Shown here in pieces: positions 1 through 5,778 of a stretch of DNA of 20,436 nucleotides (position 1 is the stretch's first letter; each line of letters begins with the position of its first letter). The DNA is taken from contig JANLSD010000238.1 of assembly GCA_031362245.1 (NCBI GenBank), forward strand, positions 1 to 20,436, in the 5' to 3' direction. Source of the DNA: JAAURS01 sp031362245. Lineage in GTDB: Bacteria; Cyanobacteriota; Cyanobacteriia; Thermosynechococcales; Thermosynechococcaceae. The notes under the pieces were generated by a model, which was given only the letters and a program-made list of their open reading frames with translations, did no database searches and was not told the DNA's origin. A program made the position numbers and the translations under genes.

Positions 1-623
1 GGCCGCTGCCCAATGTCGTGATTTTCCAGTTCAACCCAGAAACCATGACTCGTGTGCTCCAGATTCCGCCGCGCTCCACGGGGGGCGATCGTCGCGAGAC
101 CAATCAGGCGGGCGACCCGCCGATCGAACAAATCACGATTAAGGCGGAATTTGATGCAGCCGATCAGCTCAACTCTAATAATGTGCTAGCGCGCACCCTC
201 GGGGTTGGCCCTCAGCTTGCAGCCCTAGAGAAGATGGTGTATCCCAGCAACAAGATTGGTGGATTGATTGGGGCAGCGATTGATGCCGTGGGCGGAGCGC
301 TGGGTTTAGGTGGCGGCAGTTCAGCCCCCACCCAACCCATTCCCAGAGAGAAATATCCGCGCATTTTATTTATTTGGGGTCTAACACGGGTGCTGCCTGT
401 GGTGCTCACGTCCATGAGCATTACAGAGCAGCAGTATGATTTTTTGCTCAATCCAGTGCGAGCTGAGGTTTCGTTGGGGTTGGCGGTGAATTCCATTAGT
501 ACCTGCTCCGATGATTCGGTGGCCAAGGGTGCATTGGAATATTCCAACATTGCCAAGGAAGCCCAGGCCATTTTGAATCTGGCCAATACCGCCGAGCAGA
601 TTGTGGAGTTGATTCCGTTTTAG
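1..623 (+). CDS. eCIS baseplate/tube-initiator protein, Pvc7/Afp7-like (5' partial)
   Basis: The frame is open from base 3 and stops with TAG at 621-623, so the gene begins upstream. The GTG at 18 is not the start, because the preceding codons read PLPNV and continue into VIFQFNPETM, a motif that opens this family well inside the protein. A second conserved block (PIEQITIKAEFDAADQL, then LAALEKMVYP) and a C-terminal block (PRILFIWG, LPVVLTSMSITEQQYD) follow. These match, from memory, the eCIS protein encoded between the inner-tube genes and the spike genes (Pvc7/Afp7 position, often called CIS tube protein), which joins tube to baseplate. Between the blocks lies a Gly/Ala-rich hydrophobic insert near 250-330. 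In Afp/PVC a LysM-like part is fused to this protein; here it seems to be the separate next gene, reached through a strong ribosome site (AGAGGAG at 624-630). Confidence 0.72.
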   Translation, partial: PLPNVVIFQFNPETMTRVLQIPPRSTGGDRRETNQAGDPPIEQITIKAEFDAADQLNSNNVLARTLGVGPQLAALEKMVYPSNKIGGLIGAAIDAVGGALGLGGGSSAPTQPIPREKYPRILFIWGLTRVLPVVLTSMSITEQQYDFLLNPVRAEVSLGLAVNSISTCSDDSVAKGALEYSNIAKEAQAILNLANTAEQIVELIPF

Positions 624-637
624 AGAGGAGAAAAACA

Positions 638-910
638 ATGTTTCTAGAAAATTCGCGATATTTCCGCCAGCCATTGGTGGATGGAACAAACTCGGTAGGT
701 CAGCCCGTAAAAGCCATTGCCTTGCGGCGATTGCCGACGGTAAATGGCGAAGCCAGAGTCATTCAGGAAAAAGATCGGCTGGATATTATGGCCCAGCGGC
801 AGTACCTCCAACCCACTTGGTTTTGGCATATTGCCGATGCCAATTCGGAACTGAAGTCCAATGAATTGGTGAAAAAACCGTTGCGAACGATTATTGTGCC
901 GGGTCAATAG
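638..910 (+). CDS. Small LysM/tail protein X-like baseplate protein
   Basis: This 90-residue protein contains EKDRLDIMAQRQYLQPTWFWHIADAN followed by a C-terminal IIVPGQ. The pattern of G/K-D-x-L-D-x-I-A, then W-x-I-A-D-A-N and an I-V-P-G end is typical of phage tail protein X and LysM-like baseplate modules (T4 gp53-related). In phages and eCIS such modules sit at the baseplate hub and bracket the tube and the wedges. It lies 14 bases after the Pvc7-like gene and 17 bases before the hub gene, with a good Shine-Dalgarno (AGAGGAG, 7 bases upstream). Together with the preceding gene it probably equals one full-length Pvc7/Afp7. No signal peptide or membrane segment is visible. Family placement rests on motif pattern only. 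Confidence 0.66.
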   Translation: MFLENSRYFRQPLVDGTNSVGQPVKAIALRRLPTVNGEARVIQEKDRLDIMAQRQYLQPTWFWHIADANSELKSNELVKKPLRTIIVPGQ

Positions 911-927
911 AACCCAAGGGAGTCCCA

Positions 928-2112
928 ATGGCCAGTGTGGAATATCGGATTTACTTTACAGGTCAACCTGCTACCCGCGCCCAGCTCGACCAAGTTGAGA
1001 CCATTACGGTGGAGCAGGAGATGGATATGGCATGGCATGCTCAGCTCCAGATTCCGCTCTGTACCGATGACAAGGGCAATTGGAAGGATCAAGACCAGCA
1101 GAAAGCGTTTAACCAGGACTTCTCGCGGGTGCGGGTGGAAATTAAGGTCGGGAAAGCAGGTTTTGTACCGCTCATTGATGGCCCTATTGTTGGCTCCAGT
1201 CGTCAGCAAAGTTCTCAGCCTGGCCAGAGTATGCTCACTGTAACGGTGCAAGACGATAGCTATTACCTGCATCGGGCTGATACGATCGCCCGATTTGAAA
1301 ACAAGCTTGACCACGAGATTGCCCAGGCATTGTTCGATGTCGCAAAGGAACAGATCAAAGACCAACAGATTGAACCCACCCCGAACTCAACCAGTACCCT
1401 ACCCCCCGTTTCGGTGCAACGGGGGACGGAGATCGAGATTCTGCGATCGCTCGCCAGCCGCCAGGGAAAACATGCCTATGTTTTGCCAGGGCCTAAATTT
1501 GATGGCGGGAGTATTGGCTACTTTAAAGCCTTTCCCCAGAAACCTGATGGATTGCCGTCTTTAATTCTAGTAGGCCCAGATCGCAACATTAGTGAATTCA
1601 ACCCGACCTACAACGCCCAACGGGCTGCCAAATTCCAAGCCTCTACCTTGAGCCTGACGGATAAAACCATCGCCACCCAAACCTCTGATCTCAATGACGT
1701 GCCTCGGGTGGGGGCAGAGTCAACGTTTCAGAAAGAGTCCGATGTTCCGACTCAGATTGTGCGGCCTCGCCACGGCGATCGCGTCGATTTGACCCAACTG
1801 GTGAATGCCCACGCCCGAGAGGCCAGCTATACGGTGACTGCAACCGGAAGCGTATTAAGTACATGCTACGACGGGGTGCTTAGTCCCTATCGTGTGGTGG
1901 CGGTGTATGGCATTGATGCACGCTCCAGCGGGACTTACGAAATTACGAAAGTTACCCATACCCTCAACCGCGCCAACTATTCCCAGGCGTTTACGCTCCG
2001 CCGCAATGGGCGATCGCCTGCACCCTCTGCCAGTGCCAACAACAATCTGGGTTTGCCCCAGGCTAGCGCCAGTTTTGATATTAGTTTTAACGTCCAAGGG
2101 AGTATTTTCTGA
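928..2112 (+). CDS. Baseplate hub protein, phage late control gpD / gp27-like
   Basis: The 394-residue protein starts MASVEYRIYFTGQPA and shows the order of a gpD/VgrG-N hub: an N-terminal beta domain (QVETITVEQEMDMAWHAQLQIP), a central LIDGPIVGSSRQQ and DDSYYLHR region, a helical stretch (HEIAQALFDVAKEQI), a VQRGTEIEILRSLASRQGKHAYV block typical of late control proteins, and a C-terminal GTYEITKVTHTLNRANYSQAFTLRRNG beta segment. Hub trimers connect the inner tube to the spike. It is well below VgrG size because the OB-fold/spike part is the separate next gene, as with gp27 and gp5 of T4. The AAGGGAG ribosome site is at 916-922. The stop overlaps the next start by one base (TGATG), indicating translational coupling. 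The last ~35 residues (PAPSASANNNLG...) look like a flexible tail. Confidence 0.85.
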   Translation: MASVEYRIYFTGQPATRAQLDQVETITVEQEMDMAWHAQLQIPLCTDDKGNWKDQDQQKAFNQDFSRVRVEIKVGKAGFVPLIDGPIVGSSRQQSSQPGQSMLTVTVQDDSYYLHRADTIARFENKLDHEIAQALFDVAKEQIKDQQIEPTPNSTSTLPPVSVQRGTEIEILRSLASRQGKHAYVLPGPKFDGGSIGYFKAFPQKPDGLPSLILVGPDRNISEFNPTYNAQRAAKFQASTLSLTDKTIATQTSDLNDVPRVGAESTFQKESDVPTQIVRPRHGDRVDLTQLVNAHAREASYTVTATGSVLSTCYDGVLSPYRVVAVYGIDARSSGTYEITKVTHTLNRANYSQAFTLRRNGRSPAPSASANNNLGLPQASASFDISFNVQGSIF

Positions 2113-2636
2113 TGATGGCCGAACAAGAACGGTTACTGGTCGAGCTTGCAGAACACATGCGCGATCGCTATTTCGGTAAATACCGAGGCATTGTTCAGGA
2201 TGTGGACGATCCTGAAACGCTGGGGCGTATTGTCGCCAAGGTGCCGGAAGTGTATGGCGCAGAAGATTCCCCTTGGGCGATGCCTGCGGTGCCCTTTGCA
2301 GGGGCAAATCACGGGTTGGTACTTCTACCAGAGGTCAACGATGGGGTGTGGATTGAATTTGAAGCGGGGGATCTGGCCCGTCCCATCTGGACGGGGTGCT
2401 GGTGGGGCAGCAATGAAATCCCATCACCAGGGGGGAAGGACACGCGGGTGCTGGTCACGTCTGGCGGTCACAAACTGGTTCTAGACGATGCCAAGGAAAA
2501 ACTTCAGCTCCTCCACTCTGGGGGCGGCGAAATTACGATGACCAACACAGACATCACGATCAAAATTGGGGCAACCCAACTGGTGCTTTCTGCCAGTGGG
2601 GTCAGTGTTAACAATGGAGCATTTCAAGTGATCTAA
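2112..2636 (+). CDS. Spike protein, phage baseplate assembly protein V / gp5-like
   Basis: This 174-residue protein has an N-terminal OB-fold signature (FGKYRGIVQDVDDPETLGRIVAKVPEVYG, then PWAMPAVPFAG and GLVLLPEVNDGVWIEFEAGD, then WTGCWWG). A C-terminal run of short beta repeats follows (VLVTSGGHKLVLDDAKEKLQLLHSGGGEITMTNTDITIKIG), expected to form the trimeric beta-helix needle. Gp5/VgrG-C type spikes sit under the hub and carry the PAAR tip. No lysozyme domain is inserted, unlike T4 gp5. The start overlaps the hub stop by one base, and the stop overlaps the next start (TAATG), so hub, spike and tip are translationally coupled. ATG at 2115 is an alternative start only one codon later. Confidence 0.86.
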   Translation: MMAEQERLLVELAEHMRDRYFGKYRGIVQDVDDPETLGRIVAKVPEVYGAEDSPWAMPAVPFAGANHGLVLLPEVNDGVWIEFEAGDLARPIWTGCWWGSNEIPSPGGKDTRVLVTSGGHKLVLDDAKEKLQLLHSGGGEITMTNTDITIKIGATQLVLSASGVSVNNGAFQVI

Positions 2637-2657
2637 TGGCAGGTGATCTAATGGCAG
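2628..2657 (+). repeat. Exact 15-bp tandem duplication across the spike/PAAR junction
   Basis: GTGATCTAATGGCAG occurs twice back to back (2628-2642, 2643-2657). Each copy carries a TAATG, so the PAAR gene has two in-frame starts 15 bases apart and the protein repeats its first residues (MAGDL, MAGNQ). Confidence 0.95.
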
Positions 2658-2983
2658 GCAATCAACTCACAACGGCAAGTACCATCCAATGCATGCATGG
2701 CGGGCAAGTGATCTTGCTGACCGCAAATACGGCGGTTCTGGCGGCTGGGTCTCCGGTGCTGCTGGAGTCGGATATTCATCCGGTGGTGGGGTGCCCGTTT
2801 ACGATTGGGCCGAAGTACTCGCCCTGTGTGCGGATCCAGTGGTCGGCTGGGTCTACCCAGGTGAAGGTGAACGGCATGCCGACTTTGGTGCAAACCAGCA
2901 TTGGTCAATGTATCAATGCCGAAGGGGCACCCCAGGGCGTGGCGATTATTGCAAACACTCAACCGAAGGTATCTGCACGATGA
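2636..2983 (+). CDS. PAAR-like spike-tip protein
   Basis: The product (115 residues from ATG 2636) begins with a short leader and then IQCMHGGQVILLT, DIHPVVGCPFTIGP and SAGSTQVKVNGMPTLVQTSIGQC. These blocks match the PAAR-like tips of eCIS: Cys19, His21, Cys53, Cys64 and Cys92 are candidate metal-binding or structural residues, and the VNGMP turn is typical. PAAR proteins cap the beta-helix of the spike and sharpen it. The gene sits between the spike and gp25 genes, the usual eCIS order. The start is ambiguous: an exact 15-bp tandem duplication across the stop/start junction produces two ATGs, 2636 and 2651, each in a TAATG context. The second would give a 110-residue protein. The stop overlaps the gp25 start (ATGA at 2980-2983). 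Confidence 0.83.
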   Translation: MAGDLMAGNQLTTASTIQCMHGGQVILLTANTAVLAAGSPVLLESDIHPVVGCPFTIGPKYSPCVRIQWSAGSTQVKVNGMPTLVQTSIGQCINAEGAPQGVAIIANTQPKVSAR

Positions 2984-3360
2984 CACTTCCTGATGGTCGG
3001 CATTTGGCGTTTCCCTTTCGCATTGGCAGCGACGGTCGAACAGTAACGGTCGCTAGCCTAGAACAGCATGTCCGAGACGAGTTGATGCAGTTGATGCTGA
3101 CCAATCCTGGTGAGCGGGCCTTTGTGCCAGAGTTTGGTGCTGGGGTGCGGCGGTTGGTCTTTGAGGGGGCGGGCGATGTGACGGAGGCAATGGCAAAGGC
3201 CATGATTTCCCAGGCGATTTCGCGTTGGTTGAGCGATCGCATCATTCTAGAAGACCTCAATGTGGAAGTCCGCAACGAAACCATTCTGGCGGATCTGAAA
3301 TACCGAATTGTCGGCACGCCAGATTCCCGACAGGTACGCTTTGAGCGCAAAGGAGGGTAA
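2980..3360 (+). CDS. Baseplate wedge protein, GPW/gp25 family
   Basis: The 126-residue protein starts MTLPDGRHLAFPFRIGSDGRT and contains EQHVRDELMQLMLTNPGERAFVPEFGAGVRRLVFE, the characteristic gp25 block, in which the NPGER and P-E-F-G motifs are highly conserved. GPW/gp25 proteins anchor the sheath to the baseplate and begin sheath polymerisation. An open frame in the same phase extends upstream to 2689, but that part overlaps the PAAR gene completely. ATG 2980 is therefore chosen: it forms an ATGA overlap with the PAAR stop and places the conserved motifs at normal family distance. A GAAGG ribosome site lies at 2965-2969. This is one of the clearest phage-tail markers in the window. Confidence 0.92.
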   Translation: MTLPDGRHLAFPFRIGSDGRTVTVASLEQHVRDELMQLMLTNPGERAFVPEFGAGVRRLVFEGAGDVTEAMAKAMISQAISRWLSDRIILEDLNVEVRNETILADLKYRIVGTPDSRQVRFERKGG

Positions 3361-3363
3361 GCC

Positions 3364-5778
3364 ATGACGATTGTTAACACAGAAGCACTCCAAGCACGGG
3401 CCAAAAGCCTAGACGCCAAAAGATTAAATGGAATGCAGCGGGTATTGGTCACGCTCCAGCCTGTGGTGAATCCAACCCAGGCACATCTTGAGGTGCAGTT
3501 CTATACTCCCCATGAACTGGCGAACATCGTGAGTGATATCAGCGGCAACCTTGCTCTAGCGAAGCAAATCTTCCCCATTTCCGGCGGACATCGGATATTG
3601 GCAGGATCCGCTGTGGGACAGGTGCAGGTGGTGGCGATCGCCCAGCCAACCACCACCACCCTAGACCTCACGGTCGCCCCCATTGGGGACTATTCCACCT
3701 ACACCCTCAATCTGAACTATCGAAATATCGACCCCATTTTGAATGAGGTGCCCTTTAAGTTTCGGCCCGGCTGCTTTAGTGCCGACTGCGCGCCGGAGTG
3801 GACTCCCGCCCCTAAACCCAGTGATAACCCAGCGATCGACTATCTCGCCAAGGACTACGACTCGTTTCGGCACACGATGATTGTGGCGATGATGCAGCGG
3901 GTGCCCGGTTGGCGACCCACCAGCGAAGCGGATCTCGATCAGGTGCTATTGGAAGCCTTTAGCGTTGCCGCCGACGAACTCAGCGATTATCAAGATCGCG
4001 TCATGAACGAAGCGTACCTAGCGACCGCTCGCAAGCGCGTTTCCTTGGCCCGTCATGCTCGGTTGATGGACTATCACATCCATCAAGGCAATCAGGCCAG
4101 TACCTGGCTGGCGGTGAAATTAGCCACACCTCTGTCCTCTGCCCCACCCTTGATTGCCTGGTCGGGATATAAGGCGCTGGGGGATGCCGATGCGATCGCC
4201 TTTGTCAGTCGAACCGCACCCCAGTTCGATAAATTGCTCAACCAAATAGGACTCTACACCTGGAATGACGCTATCCCTTCTCTCGCCGCAGGAAGTACCC
4301 AGGCTGATTTGCAACTCATCAACGGCACCACGCCCATTACAAACCAAGGGTCAGCGAACACCGTGCGCGATTTGATCCGAACCGACAAGGTACCCTACTT
4401 GCTGATTCAAGAGTGGCTTAATCCCGCCACTGGAAATGAAGCGGGGCGAAATCCTGCCAAGCGACAACTGCTCAAACTACGGCCTGCCGAAACCGTAACC
4501 TTGCAAGATCCGCTCACGGGAGCATGGATTGTACGGGTGCATTGGGAGGAACAGGACAAGCTGAAGTTTAACTACTGTTTTACGGTGAACTGTTCTAAGG
4601 TCAAGGTCGAAAACATCTCGTTCTTTCATGGCAATTTGATTGAGATCTACCACGGGCGCAGTCGGGATATCCGGTTCAAGGAGCCAGCCATAACACTCAC
4701 CCTACCCAATGAATTTCACTACGAGCGCACAGAACGCTGGGGCACCCTCTGTCGGTTGCCCGCTGAACCCCTTGCCTACAAAGATACGCCCCCAGGTGGA
4801 GAAGTCTCGCCCATGTCCACCTTAGCGGTAGAGGTGACGGTCAATGGGGTGAGCGACCCTTCGGAGGAGAGAATCAATCTGATTCATAGCGATGACAGCG
4901 ATGAAAATGGCGATCGCTTCACCGTTGAAACCGATGAGTTTGGCTATAGCGTCCTGCGATTTGGCAATGGCATCAACGGCAAGGTTCTTTCTCCCGATGC
5001 TGAGGTTCACTGCACCTATCAGGTAGGTCGCGGACTCGATGGCAATATTGGTCGAGATAAACTGATCCATACCACGTTCCCAGAAATTGAAACAAGCTGG
5101 AATCCGTTTGATGTGGTCAATGGCCGTGCCCCCGAACCCGCTGCCGAAATCATCCGCCGTGCACCAGAAGCCTATCGATTCCGGCAACTCCGGGCCGTTA
5201 CCCTGCAAGATTACGTCAACCGAGCACAGGAATTAGCCGAAGTGTCGCGGGCGGCGGCTCGCTATGCGTGGACAGGCAGTTGGCGCACGGTTCAAATTGC
5301 GATTGACCCTGCGGGTACCACAACCCTAGCCCCTCCCGTCCGAGAAAAGATTGCGCGTTATTTGGACGCGGTGCGCTTGATTGGCGAAGACTTAGAAATT
5401 CGTCCGCCTCGCTTTGTGCCCTTAGACATTCGCGTGGCACTTTGTATCCATCCCAACTACTGGCCTGAAGACATCCGGTTTTTGCTAGAGCAGGAATTTT
5501 CGGAAGGGTATACCCCCGATGGCCGGATGGCATTTTTTCATCCTGATCGCTGGACGTTTGGGCAAGTGTTGCATGCCAGTCAGATCGTCGGACGGATCCA
5601 GGCCATTGAGGGGGTAGAACATGTGATTTCAGTGACGATGAAGCGCTGGAATGAGCCTACCCCAGGAACTGATCAGATCGCCCAGGTTAGAGCCAACGAA
5701 ATTCTGCGGGTTCGCAATGACTCTGACCATCGGGAAGACGGATTTATCAACTTCGATCTCAGAGGAGGGCGTCAATGA
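3364..5778 (+). CDS. Baseplate J-like wedge protein (putative baseplate assembly protein), first copy
   Basis: This is an 804-residue protein. The N-terminal ~130 residues form beta-rich repeats (LVTLQPV, VQVVAIAQPTTTTLDLTVAP). Then come PGCFSADC and AIDYLAKDYDSFRHTMIVAMMQ, a signature of the large eCIS baseplate assembly proteins, and DQVLLEAFSVAADELSDYQDRVMNEAYLATARKR, the conserved helical block of the gp6/J family. The C-terminal half carries FGYSVLRFGNGINGKVLSPDAEVHCTYQVGRGLDGN and LRAVTLQDYVNRAQELAEVSRAAARYAW, the gp47/J-like core that closes the wedge ring. It corresponds by position and type to Pvc11/Afp11. A strong Shine-Dalgarno (AAGGAGGG, 3350-3357) sits 6 bases upstream of the ATG, and the stop overlaps the next start (ATGA). 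The next gene is a divergent member of the same family. Confidence 0.87.
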   Translation: MTIVNTEALQARAKSLDAKRLNGMQRVLVTLQPVVNPTQAHLEVQFYTPHELANIVSDISGNLALAKQIFPISGGHRILAGSAVGQVQVVAIAQPTTTTLDLTVAPIGDYSTYTLNLNYRNIDPILNEVPFKFRPGCFSADCAPEWTPAPKPSDNPAIDYLAKDYDSFRHTMIVAMMQRVPGWRPTSEADLDQVLLEAFSVAADELSDYQDRVMNEAYLATARKRVSLARHARLMDYHIHQGNQASTWLAVKLATPLSSAPPLIAWSGYKALGDADAIAFVSRTAPQFDKLLNQIGLYTWNDAIPSLAAGSTQADLQLINGTTPITNQGSANTVRDLIRTDKVPYLLIQEWLNPATGNEAGRNPAKRQLLKLRPAETVTLQDPLTGAWIVRVHWEEQDKLKFNYCFTVNCSKVKVENISFFHGNLIEIYHGRSRDIRFKEPAITLTLPNEFHYERTERWGTLCRLPAEPLAYKDTPPGGEVSPMSTLAVEVTVNGVSDPSEERINLIHSDDSDENGDRFTVETDEFGYSVLRFGNGINGKVLSPDAEVHCTYQVGRGLDGNIGRDKLIHTTFPEIETSWNPFDVVNGRAPEPAAEIIRRAPEAYRFRQLRAVTLQDYVNRAQELAEVSRAAARYAWTGSWRTVQIAIDPAGTTTLAPPVREKIARYLDAVRLIGEDLEIRPPRFVPLDIRVALCIHPNYWPEDIRFLLEQEFSEGYTPDGRMAFFHPDRWTFGQVLHASQIVGRIQAIEGVEHVISVTMKRWNEPTPGTDQIAQVRANEILRVRNDSDHREDGFINFDLRGGRQ

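Noticed and set aside
18..623. GTG at 18 as the true start of the first gene
   Set aside because: The frame is open upstream and codons 3-17 read PLPNV, which belongs to the conserved PNVVIFQFNP motif; the gene is cut by the window edge.
904..1365. Minus-strand open frame of 153 codons, and similar ones at 11716-12216, 13078-13620 and 2946-3452
   Set aside because: They are antisense to well-supported tail genes, have no recognisable motifs and no ribosome sites; the high GC third positions of the real genes create them.
2689..2979. Longer gp25 protein starting at 2689
   Set aside because: This stretch is the PAAR gene read in another frame; gp25 homology starts at ATG 2980, which overlaps the PAAR stop in the usual ATGA way.
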